Source: JALSRY01 sp964428275 (lineage in GTDB: Bacteria > Planctomycetota > Phycisphaerae > UBA1845 > Fen-1342). From it: a stretch of 7,137 bases of DNA. Position 1 is the first letter of the stretch; each line of letters begins with the position of its first letter. Positions 1-6,343 of the stretch are shown piece by piece. The stretch spans positions 1 through 7,137 of the forward strand of contig CAYRXN010000059.1 in the NCBI GenBank assembly GCA_964428275.1, in the 5' to 3' direction. The notes under the pieces are model-generated. The model saw nothing but the letters and a program-made list of their open reading frames with translations. It had not been told where the DNA came from and searched no databases. Position numbers and translations under genes: made by a program.

Positions 1-1343
1 GCAATACAAGGACTTATCAGGTTGGCAACCTCTCCTGTTTGTGCAGGGTTTGAGGCTTCCGTATATAGATATTTGCCGCTGGATGTTCCGGTAGTGTGGT
101 CGTAATTAGGACCTGTACCCGCAGACGGGGTTCCTCCCGAATTTACTCTCCAGTTGAAAGCACCGGTGTTGCTGAACGTCCATCCGTGAATAAATGTACC
201 GGGATTTCCAACGGTGAAATATTCAAAATTCTCGGATACCGGTGCAGTATATGGCGAACCTACGGCAATATAACTTGTTTTGATAATGGTATCGCTTCCG
301 TATTGGTTTGCAGCGATAAGTTTAACCGTGTAATTTCCTGTTGTGTTAAACTGAACAACAGGGTTTTGTGATGTTGCTGATGTATTTGAAACAAATGTTA
401 CCGTCGAGGGAGTGAAACTCCATTGCCACGATGTGGGATTGTTGGACGAGAGGTCGTTAAATGTAGTTGCGGTGCCAAGGCAAGGGGTTGTGTTGGTTGC
501 CGAAAAGTCGGCTACAGGAGGAGCATTTGGCGGGCTGTAAAGATCTGAAGACCATTGTCCGCGACCATATGTTGCTGCCCTTAATCTCGACTGACTTGAC
601 GGATTTCCATAATAAATTTCAAGGTCGGAAACCTCTGCCGCTGCCGGTAAGCCCGTTGAAAATGATGTCCATTGAGCCATTGTGGCGTCTTTGTAAAAAA
701 CTCCGATATCCGTTCCTACATATATTCCTTCATTTGACGTGGTATCATATACCAAAGTGTTCATATTTATATTGGGCAGATTTCCTTTTATGGATGTCCA
801 CGATGCTCCTTTGTTTGTTGATTTATAAATGTTTGTTCCGGCTGTGATATAAACGATATTCGGGTTGGTGGGGTGGGTTTCTATATCAGATACCGTTCCC
901 GGTGCCGAAAGCGATGTCCACGACGGTGTTGCTGCATTAGCATTGTCGGTGCGAAACATATTTGTTCCGCGTGTTACATAAAGCACATTAGCATCGGCTT
1001 TGCAGCTCTCTATTTGTCTGAGGCTTGTGTTGTTTCCGAAGGTTGAAATCTTGGTCCAGTTTACCGATGACGACGACCCGGCTTTGATGTTTGTGCTTCT
1101 CCATACATTTTTGTAACCGATGAACATGGTGGATGCTGAGCCCGAACTTAGAGTGTAAGGTGTTACCCATGCTCCTCCTTCGTTGATACCGTTTGTACCG
1201 TTATCGGCAATGGTGTAAAAGTTTTGTCCGCTATTTGTCGAACGGCGGATGTCGCCGTAATAGAGGGCGCCGTACATATAATTTGTGTCTCCCGGATCGA
1301 TGATGCAGTTCATTCCGTCGCCTCCGATTTCCGTTGACCACGA
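1..1343 (-). CDS. Fragment of a large secreted Bacteroidetes-type protein: sialidase-like (BNR) propeller, PKD domain, MAM-like domain
   Basis: One minus-strand frame stays open from about 1367 down to base 1; about 446 residues belong to this gene, and neither its true start nor its stop is in the window. Counting from the Trp at 1338-1340, residues 1-268 are beta-propeller repeats of the BNR/sortilin type (DIRRSTNSG, NIYKSTNKGASW, GIYVGTDIGVF), closing with the typical ATYGRGQW. Residues about 275-361 are a PKD domain (PVADFSA, then SWQWSF and GNYTVKL). Residues from about 366 look like a MAM or related jelly-roll domain (ENFEYF, NWRVNSGGTPS, TGPNYDHTTG, GKYLYTEAS), cut by the window edge. 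This architecture is typical of large exported Bacteroidetes proteins, often secreted by the type IX system; the C-terminal sorting domain that would show this is outside the window. Substrate and role are unknown. Base composition differs sharply from the rest of the window. An automatic caller might start it at the internal ATG at 1311-1313, but the propeller continues upstream of that. Confidence 0.85.
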
Positions 1344-1860
1344 ACCGCTTCTTGTAGCCCGTACCGGTCAGCTCGCGCGCCACGACGTGGCAGGTCAGCG
1401 TGTTGAGGTCGAAGTAGAAGCAGGACAGGCCGTTGGCATGGGTCTTGTCCACGGCCATGAAGAACAGCCGCGATCCGTCGTCGGTCAGGTGCAGGTCGGA
1501 CCACGAGGTGCCATCGACGTCGCCGTGCAGATGGGGCGTCAGGTCGGTCAGCCCGCTGCCGTCGGCGTTGACGACGTAGAGGTGCAGGTGGGTGGGGTCT
1601 CCGCCGGTGTACGCGCCGACCGAAAAGGCCACGCGCGCGCCGTCGGCGCTGGTGGTGATGTCCCGGATCGTCAGGTGCCGGCCCGCCGGTTTCCAGTCGT
1701 CGAAGGCCTCGGGCTCGACGATGCGGGTGATGGTCTGGCGGTACTCGATCGCCGCCGCGTTCCAGGCGGCCGGTGCCGGTGCGCTCCACACACAGGCTGC
1801 GAGCGCGAGCCCTGCGACAGACAGGCTCGCGGCTGGGTTCTTGCGCGATCTGGACGACAT
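1231..1860 (-). CDS. Exported TolB/WD40-like propeller protein, C-terminus lost at the junction
   Basis: The ATG at 1858-1860 is preceded by AAAGGAGGT with a 7-base gap, which fixes the start; the same frame extends much further upstream but without support. Residues 1-32 are an export signal: basic SRSRK, a hydrophobic stretch (LSVAGLALAAC), then Ala/Pro-rich APAPAA. LAAC with Cys23 fits a lipobox, so a lipoprotein is possible; signal peptidase I cleavage near Ala32 is the alternative. Residues about 63-172 contain repeats of the PD40/TolB beta-propeller kind (TTSADGARVAFS, LYVVNADGSGLTDLT, LTDDGSRLFFMAVD). Such domains usually act in the periplasm or on the surface as binding scaffolds or as the propeller of a peptidase; no catalytic part is visible. 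From about residue 173 the frame crosses the junction, and the last roughly 35 residues, rich in Arg and His and ending at a stop at 1231-1233, are out-of-frame translation of foreign DNA. The real protein would be longer and continue as propeller. Confidence 0.7.
   Translation of the reverse strand: MSSRSRKNPAASLSVAGLALAACVWSAPAPAAWNAAAIEYRQTITRIVEPEAFDDWKPAGRHLTIRDITTSADGARVAFSVGAYTGGDPTHLHLYVVNADGSGLTDLTPHLHGDVDGTSWSDLHLTDDGSRLFFMAVDKTHANGLSCFYFDLNTLTCHVVARELTGTGYKKRFVVNGNRRRRNELHHRSGRHKLYVRRPLLRRHPPFDK
1338..1352. other. Junction between moderate-GC Bacteroidetes-type DNA and GC-rich planctomycete-type DNA
   Basis: Left of about 1340 the minus strand encodes a Bacteroidetes-type propeller (WSTEIGGDGMNC onward). 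Right of about 1350 it encodes a planctomycete-type TolB-like protein (ending TGTGYKKRF). The two frames differ, both proteins are interrupted here, and composition shifts at the same place. The precise breakpoint cannot be fixed because the few bases around CGTGGTCAACGG could belong to either side. No inverted repeats, target duplication or transposase lie beside it. A chimeric assembly is the simplest reading; recent illegitimate recombination is the alternative. Confidence 0.7.
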
Positions 1861-1867
1861 GGCCGCT

Positions 1868-1876
1868 ACCTCCTTT
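1868..1876 (-). promoter_or_regulatory. Strong Shine-Dalgarno of the TolB-like gene
   Basis: On the minus strand AAAGGAGGT lies 7 bases before the ATG at 1860. It is the strongest ribosome binding site in the window and decides this start against the upstream extension of the same frame. Confidence 0.85.
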
Positions 1877-1986
1877 GGTTCTCGGACGGCTCCCGGTCGC
1901 GGCCGGGGGCGTAGCGTTGCCGGCGTCCGCGGCAGATCCCACGTCGTGCCGGCGGGCGCTGGGGGGTTGCGCAGGGCTGTACGAAG

Positions 1987-2040
1987 CGCGGCGGAAAATC
2001 TCACACGCCCGCGGGAGAAAAACACGCCGCGACTGTGAGA
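1987..2040. repeat. Overlapping inverted repeats in an A-rich island, possible operator or promoter region
   Basis: CGCGGCG at 1987-1993 is the exact reverse complement of CGCCGCG at 2025-2031. TCTCACA at 1999-2005 is the exact reverse complement of TGTGAGA at 2034-2040. ACACGCC occurs twice in direct orientation (2003-2009 and 2022-2028, 19 bases apart). Two A-runs (1995-1998 and 2018-2022) stand out in the GC-rich surroundings. The position between divergent genes suits a regulator binding site, but GC-rich 7-mers recur easily by chance and no known operator consensus is matched. Confidence 0.3.
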
Positions 2041-2065
2041 GTCGGTCGGGACGGTCGTACAGAGA

Positions 2066-2096
2066 GGGCCGGGCGGCCGCTGTCCGCCGCCGGCCC
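2066..2096 (+). other. Strong GC-rich stem-loop upstream of the sigma factor gene
   Basis: GGGCCG (2066-2071) pairs with CGGCCC (2091-2096), and GGCGG (2072-2076) pairs with CCGCC (2084-2088). This leaves a 7-base loop (2077-2083) and a 2-base bulge (2089-2090): 11 pairs, nearly all G-C. It ends 79 bases before the sigma ATG. If transcription starts upstream, it would be a structured leader. No U-run follows, so it is not a classic terminator. Confidence 0.35.
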
Positions 2097-2159
2097 CGGC
2101 AGAACCAGTGAGGATTTGCCATGCACGCCGTGAAACGACCGGGTAGAATCGAGGTTGCT

Positions 2160-2164
2160 GGAGG
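2160..2164 (+). promoter_or_regulatory. Ribosome binding site of the sigma factor gene
   Basis: GGAGG lies 11 bases before the ATG at 2176, a slightly long but usable gap. It supports ATG 2176 over the in-frame TTG at 2155, whose only purine-rich upstream stretch (GAGG) directly abuts it. Confidence 0.5.
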
Positions 2165-2175
2165 CGTGCGGCCCC

Positions 2176-2751
2176 ATGGACACGACCCGTCCGAGCCTGC
2201 TGCTGCGAATCCGCGACCGGGCGGACACAGAGGCGTGGCGCGTCTTCGATTCCATCTACCGGCCGCTGCTGTTTCGCTATGCCCGGGCGCGCGGGCTGGG
2301 CGAGGACGACGCGGAAGACGTCACCCAGCACTGCCTGGCAGCGGTGTACAACCACATCGGCGAGTTCTCCTACCAACCGGAAAAAGGGCGTTTTCGAAGC
2401 TACCTGCGCACGCTGGTCAACAACCGCGTGCGCGACCTGCTGCGCTGCCGCCACGACCGCCAGGGACGCACGGGAGAGTTCGAGCGGCTCGAACAGCGCG
2501 AGCCTTCGCCCGAAGAGGTCTTCGATCGTATCTGGATGGAGGAACACCTGGCCCACTGCCTGCGTGAGCTGCGCGGCGAAGTCGAGGAAACGACCTTCCG
2601 GGCCTTCTGGAACTACGTGATCGAGGAGCAGCCGATCGCACAGGTGTGTTCGGACCTGAACCTGCGGCCCAACAACGTGTACACGATCAAGTGGCGGGTC
2701 ACCGAGCGAATCGCCGCCAAGATGAAAGAGCTGCTGGATGGCACCGAATGA
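2176..2751 (+). CDS. ECF-type RNA polymerase sigma factor
   Basis: This 191-residue protein has the usual ECF length and only sigma regions 2 and 4. Region 2 covers residues about 10-90: EAWRVFDSIYRPLLFRYAR, then the acidic DDAEDVTQ, then RFRSYLRTLVNNRVRDLLR, the core-binding and -10 recognition helices. A charged linker (about 91-120) follows. Region 4 covers about 122-186 with a helix-turn-helix around PIAQVCSDLNLRPNNVYTIK for -35 recognition. The opening TRPSLLLRIRD is typical of planctomycete ECF factors. It should direct RNA polymerase to a limited gene set in response to a signal. The next gene overlaps it by 14 bases and begins with a zinc anti-sigma motif, so the two are almost certainly co-expressed partners. 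Start choice: ATG 2176 agrees with the family N-terminus and the GGAGG site; TTG at 2155 would add seven residues. Targets cannot be read from this window. Confidence 0.92.
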   Translation: MDTTRPSLLLRIRDRADTEAWRVFDSIYRPLLFRYARARGLGEDDAEDVTQHCLAAVYNHIGEFSYQPEKGRFRSYLRTLVNNRVRDLLRCRHDRQGRTGEFERLEQREPSPEEVFDRIWMEEHLAHCLRELRGEVEETTFRAFWNYVIEEQPIAQVCSDLNLRPNNVYTIKWRVTERIAAKMKELLDGTE

Positions 2752-5353
2752 ACACAGCCTTCACACGTGCCCGGCCGAAGACGAGCTGCGCCGCTACCAC
2801 GCCCGCGAGTTGCCCGCCGAGCGGGCCGCCGCGGTCCGCGACCATCTGGAAAGCTGTTCGGCGTGTGCGGCCACGTCCGCGCGGCTGCTCGACGAACACA
2901 ACGCGTGGGTCGAGCGCGTGCGCTGCGCCCGGCAGGTCCTGACCCGCGCGGTCCGCCTGGCACCGCCCCAAGAACCGGCCCTGGCGGCCGACGATGTCCC
3001 GGGATACGAAATCCTCGGCGAGATCCGGCGCGGCGGGCAGGGCATCGTCTTTCGCGCGCTGCAACGGTCTACCAAACGCGAAGTCGCGCTCAAGGTGCTG
3101 CGCGAGGGGTGCCACGCTTCGGAAACGACCCGCCGGCGGTTCCAGCGCGAGATCGAACTGGCCGCCGGCCTGCGCCATCCCCACATCGTCACGGTCTTCG
3201 ACTCGGGCACCACGCGCGACGGGCGCCTGTACTTCGCGATGGACTACGTGCGCGGCCGGTCGCTCGACCGGTTCGTCGCCGACCGCGGGCTGCCGTGGCG
3301 CGACCGACTGGCGTTGTTTGTGCAGATCTGTCGGGCCGTGAACTTCGCCCACCAGCGCGGCGTGATCCACCGCGACCTGAAACCCTCGAACGTGCTGGTC
3401 GATGAGGACGGCGAGCCGCACGTGCTCGACTTCGGCCTGGCCCGGCCCGCGGTCGCCAACGGCGAAGCGGCCATGACCGCGACCGGGCAGGTCGCCGGCA
3501 CGCTGCCCTACATGTCGCCCGAACAGGCCCGCGGGCTGCCCGACGCGATCGACGTGCGCAGCGACGTCTACTCGCTCGGCGTGATGCTCTACGAGCTGCT
3601 GGCGGGCGAGTACCCCTACCCGGTCGAGGGCGACACGATCCGGGTGCTCCGGCACATCGCCGAAACGCCACCCGCGCTGATCGACCGGATCGGCACCGAC
3701 CTCGGAACGATCGTCTTCAAGGCGCTGGCCAAGGAGCGGGAGGAGCGCTACCAGACCGCCGGCGAGTTGGCCGCCGACCTCGAGCGCCACCTGGCCGGCG
3801 AACCGATCGAAGCCCGCCGCGGCAGCGGCTGGTACGTGCTGCGCAAGACGCTCTACCGCTACCGCGTCGCGTCGGCGGTCGGCGCCGCGTTCCTGCTGAT
3901 CATCGTCGCGGGTTTGGCGGTCTCGCTCACGTTCTGGCGTCAGGCCGCCACGGAGCGCGACGCGGCCCGGGCCGCGCGGACCGTGGCCGAGCAGCAGTCG
4001 CGCGAAGCCAAGCGTCAGGCCGAGCTGGCCCGCGCCGCCGAAGCGCGTGCCCGCAAGCGGTTCGGGCAGGTCCGCGATCTGGCGCACGTCTTCATCTATC
4101 AGCTCGACCCCAAGCTGGCCACGCTGCCCGGCTCGGCGCCGCTGCGCCGGTTCATCGTCGAAAAGGGACTCAAGTACCTCGACGCGCTCGCGGCCGAGGC
4201 TTCCGACGATCTGCGGTTCCAGGGCGATCTCGCCGGGGCGTACGTCACGATCGGCGACGTGCAGGGCGACCTGATCACCTCGAACCTCGGCGAGCTCGAC
4301 AACGCCCTGGCCAGCTATCGCAAGGCGATCGACATCCTGGACGGCGTGCGGGCCGTCGAGCCGCAGGCCGTCGGGCCCCGGCGCACCGCGCTGCTGGCGT
4401 GGCTCAAGATCGGCGACACGCTGGACAGCCTCGGCCGGACGGAGGAAATGCGCGACGCCTACCGGCAGGCGCTCGCCCTGGGCGAGCAACTGGCGGCGGA
4501 AGTCCCGGCCGACGCGTTTGTGCGCGACCAGCTCGCGGCTGCCCACTCCCGCATGAGCTGGGCGCTCCAGACCGGCGGCGACCTGCCCGGCGCGCTCGAG
4601 CACATCCGCCGGGCCATGCGGCTCCACGAGAAGGCCCTGGCCGGCGACCCCGACGACCCGTGGCTCGCCCAGCGTCTGGCCGCCAACTACTCGCGGCTCG
4701 GGCAGTTGCAGCTTGCGCAGGGTCTGCCCGACCAGGCGCTGGCCAGCCAGCGCAGGTTCCTGGAGCTCTCGGAGCGCTTCGTCGCCGCGATGCCCCAGCA
4801 CAGCTACGGCCGGCGCTGCGTGGCGATTGCGCATCAGTGGATCGGCATCACGCAGGCCGACCGCGGCGACCACGCGGCGGCGCTGGCGAGCTACGAACGG
4901 GCGCTGGCCGCGTTGCGCGCCCTGCACAAAGACGATCCCGCCAACGATCTCGTGCGAACCGACATCGCCGAGACGCTCATCAGGGCGAGCGAGTCGCGCG
5001 TGGCGGCGGGCCGGCCCGCAGCGGCCCGGACGGACCTGCTCGCTGCCCTGGAGGCGCTCGACCCGCTGGTCCGGACCGGCTCGACCCACGCCGACGTGCT
5101 GCGGCTCCGGGGTGCCGCCTGCCGGGCGCTGGGGAAGCTGGAAGTCCAACGGGCGGCCGAGGCGGACTCGACCGCTCGGGCGCGCGACCACTGGCAAGCC
5201 GCCCGCGCCTGGTTCGAACGCGCCCGCGCGATCTTCGACGAGATGCGCAAGCGCAAGATCGTCGCGCCCGCCGACGCGGAGACGGGAACGGAACTGGCCG
5301 AGCGCATCAGGCAGTGCGAGGCCGCGATGACATCCGAACGGGCGCCGGAGTAA
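2738..5353 (+). CDS. Membrane Ser/Thr protein kinase with N-terminal zinc anti-sigma motif and C-terminal TPR region
   Basis: This 871-residue protein combines four parts. Residues 11-43 resemble a zinc-binding anti-sigma (ZAS) domain: Cys11, then HLESCSAC giving His36, Cys40 and Cys43. Residues 90-352 are a Hanks-type kinase with ATP-site Lys119, helix-C Glu138, HRDLKPSN (catalytic Asp213), DFG at 231-233, SPE at 260-262 and RSDVYSLG; the catalytic residues are intact. Residues 379-400 form one membrane helix, followed by a charged, probably coiled-coil stretch to about 445. Residues 446-840 are alpha-helical with TPR-like repeats (ALASYRKAIDI, DAYRQALALGEQL, LASYERALAAL). The kinase is expected in the cytoplasm and the TPR tail outside the membrane. 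Co-translation with the sigma gene is likely: the ATG lies 14 bases before its end, with AAAGAG 7 bases upstream. The likely job is to bind the sigma factor and release it on a signal, perhaps through phosphorylation; that mechanism is inference. Kinases beside ECF sigma factors are known in planctomycetes. The first Gly of the nucleotide loop is Arg97. Confidence 0.93.
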   Translation: MAPNEHSLHTCPAEDELRRYHARELPAERAAAVRDHLESCSACAATSARLLDEHNAWVERVRCARQVLTRAVRLAPPQEPALAADDVPGYEILGEIRRGGQGIVFRALQRSTKREVALKVLREGCHASETTRRRFQREIELAAGLRHPHIVTVFDSGTTRDGRLYFAMDYVRGRSLDRFVADRGLPWRDRLALFVQICRAVNFAHQRGVIHRDLKPSNVLVDEDGEPHVLDFGLARPAVANGEAAMTATGQVAGTLPYMSPEQARGLPDAIDVRSDVYSLGVMLYELLAGEYPYPVEGDTIRVLRHIAETPPALIDRIGTDLGTIVFKALAKEREERYQTAGELAADLERHLAGEPIEARRGSGWYVLRKTLYRYRVASAVGAAFLLIIVAGLAVSLTFWRQAATERDAARAARTVAEQQSREAKRQAELARAAEARARKRFGQVRDLAHVFIYQLDPKLATLPGSAPLRRFIVEKGLKYLDALAAEASDDLRFQGDLAGAYVTIGDVQGDLITSNLGELDNALASYRKAIDILDGVRAVEPQAVGPRRTALLAWLKIGDTLDSLGRTEEMRDAYRQALALGEQLAAEVPADAFVRDQLAAAHSRMSWALQTGGDLPGALEHIRRAMRLHEKALAGDPDDPWLAQRLAANYSRLGQLQLAQGLPDQALASQRRFLELSERFVAAMPQHSYGRRCVAIAHQWIGITQADRGDHAAALASYERALAALRALHKDDPANDLVRTDIAETLIRASESRVAAGRPAAARTDLLAALEALDPLVRTGSTHADVLRLRGAACRALGKLEVQRAAEADSTARARDHWQAARAWFERARAIFDEMRKRKIVAPADAETGTELAERIRQCEAAMTSERAPE

Positions 5354-5366
5354 CTCCCACCCGTGC

Positions 5367-5446
5367 GCCCGACGATCGGGCCCCGACAGCTTGCGCGGTC
5401 GTGCAACGACCAGGAGACGCGCGCAGCCCGGCGGCCCTGCAAGGGC
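5367..5446. terminator. Three consecutive small hairpins between convergent genes, possible bidirectional terminator
   Basis: Three perfect hairpins, each with a three-base loop, follow one another: GCCCGA-CGA-TCGGGC (5367-5381), GGTCGT-GCA-ACGACC (5397-5411) and GCCCT-GCA-AGGGC (5434-5446). They lie 13 bases beyond the kinase stop and before the stop of the oppositely oriented secreted-protein gene, where both transcripts should end. None has a U-run, so intrinsic termination of the classic kind is not shown. Confidence 0.4.
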
Positions 5447-5509
5447 GCGGGTCGGCGGGCCCTCACGCCGGTGTCATGCGGTCCTGGTTCGCAGGGTCGC
5501 GCGCCGGCT

Positions 5510-6334
5510 TCAGCAACTGCTGCCGTAGTTGGCGAGCATGATCGCCAGGTCGGACAGATCGACGTCGCCGTCGCCGTCGAGGTCGCCGTCGGCATAGGTC
5601 ATGCCGCTGGGTGTGTTGTAGTTCGCCAGGAGCACGGCCAGGTCCGCGAGGTCCACATCGCCATCGCCGTCGACGTCGCCCGCCAGCCCCACGGAAAACG
5701 TCAGCGTGGCGGCGGAAGTGTCCACGTTCGCCTGCACGACGGGCGAGAACGCCGGCGGCTCGTTGGCCTGCTGGAGCACGTTGGCGACCACGTTGGCCAG
5801 CGAGAGGCTGTAATCGCCGCAGGCACTCGGTGCCGCGAACGAGCCCGACGCGAGCACGGCGGCGCCGCTCTGGCCCACGCCGGCCACCACGTCGGCGCTC
5901 TCGCCGAGGCCCGTACCGGCCGGCAGCGCCTGTCCGAAGGTGTTCTGGCCGCCGCCGATCTGGATCAGGTCCATCGCGCCGGCGGTGCCCCGCTGGACGC
6001 CGACGTAGCCCGAATCAGCGCCACCCTCCCCGGGATTGCTGATGCCGGCGGGACGGCTGAAGTTGCTCATCCCCGCCGGCACCGCGTCCGCGGGCGGAAT
6101 ATCGAACAGCGCCGGGTTGGCCGCGTCCTGCACCAGATCGCACACCAGCAGCGCCAACCCCGCGTTGTCGCCGCCGGAAACCGCAAACGTGATTTGCCAG
6201 TCCACGGTCGCGCCGGGCGCGATGGTCTGTCCCTGCTGGGAAGAATCGAGCGTGACGGTCACGGTCTGCCCGGCCGCGACCGCGCAGACGGCCAGGATCG
6301 CAGCGCTTGCCAGGAGGTTGCCTTTTTTTCTCAT
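5510..6334 (-). CDS. Secreted protein with C-terminal dockerin-like calcium-binding repeats
   Basis: This 274-residue protein starts at the ATG at 6332-6334, because GGAG lies 9 bases upstream and the Sec signal peptide then begins properly: MRKKGN, a hydrophobic stretch (LLASAAILAVCAVAAG), cleavage near residues 20-22. The in-frame ATG at 6358 would add eight residues before it. Residues about 23-216 form a Gly/Ala/Val-rich, probably all-beta domain (TVDWQITFAVSGGD, GDYSLSLANVVANV, AATLTFSV), perhaps with a cohesin-like beta-sandwich fold; this is a guess from pattern. Residues 220-231 and 251-262 are two calcium loops of dockerin type I form (Asp at loop positions 1, 3, 5, 9 and 12: DVDGDGDVDLAD and DLDGDGDVDLSD), each followed by LANY. 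The protein ends in Cys274. Such tails are abundant in planctomycete exported proteins, where they probably serve for attachment or calcium-dependent folding, not necessarily a cellulosome. Function is otherwise unknown. An upstream gene in the same direction ends 81 bases before it. Confidence 0.85.
   Translation of the reverse strand: MRKKGNLLASAAILAVCAVAAGQTVTVTLDSSQQGQTIAPGATVDWQITFAVSGGDNAGLALLVCDLVQDAANPALFDIPPADAVPAGMSNFSRPAGISNPGEGGADSGYVGVQRGTAGAMDLIQIGGGQNTFGQALPAGTGLGESADVVAGVGQSGAAVLASGSFAAPSACGDYSLSLANVVANVLQQANEPPAFSPVVQANVDTSAATLTFSVGLAGDVDGDGDVDLADLAVLLANYNTPSGMTYADGDLDGDGDVDLSDLAIMLANYGSSC
5526..5680 (-). repeat. Two 62-base direct repeats encoding the dockerin-like loops
   Basis: Units at 5526-5587 and 5619-5680 are offset by 93 bases (31 codons) and are clearly alike in sequence, each encoding a GD-rich calcium loop followed by a helix ending LANY. 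This is ordinary internal duplication of a dockerin half-domain. Confidence 0.7.
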
Positions 6335-6343
6335 CGGATTTCG

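Larger units (their letters stand above)
1861..2175. other. Divergent intergenic region between the TolB-like gene and the sigma factor gene
   Basis: This 315-base stretch separates two divergent genes and should hold both promoters. It contains the minus-strand ribosome binding site at 1868-1876, an A-rich island with inverted and direct repeats at 1987-2040, a GC-rich stem-loop at 2066-2096 and the sigma-gene ribosome binding site at 2160-2164. I found no convincing housekeeping -35/-10 pair. Frames crossing it are Arg/Pro/Ala-rich shadows with no family resemblance, so I see no gene here. Confidence 0.6.

Noticed and set aside
467..847. Small plus-strand frame of 126 codons, and another at 96-371
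   Set aside because: Both lie opposite the continuous propeller/PKD/MAM-like frame on the minus strand and show no domain; they are shadows.
1..1343. Bacteroidetes-type segment as a mobile element or genomic island in the planctomycete
   Set aside because: No transposase, integrase, tRNA, terminal repeat or target duplication is visible, and the segment is an internal gene piece without start or stop. A chimeric join explains it more simply.
2116..2149. TTGCCA (2116-2121) and TAGAAT (2144-2149) as a sigma-70 type promoter for the sigma gene
   Set aside because: The spacer is 22 bases, well outside the usual 16-19, and the start point would fall at or beyond the ribosome binding site.
2155..2175. 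TTG at 2155 as start of the sigma factor
   Set aside because: Its only Shine-Dalgarno-like bases directly abut the codon, and the added residues (MLEACGP) are not like the family N-terminus; ATG 2176 has GGAGG upstream.
1861..2556. N-terminal extension of the TolB-like frame up to 2556
   Set aside because: It would run antisense through the sigma factor gene. The strong AAAGGAGGT site and signal peptide place the start at 1860.
2699..5197. 832-codon open frame on the minus strand opposite the kinase gene
   Set aside because: It mirrors the kinase gene, is rich in Arg, Gly, Val and Gln without domain motifs, and arises because GC-rich codon use removes stops on the opposite strand. The plus-strand kinase has intact family motifs.
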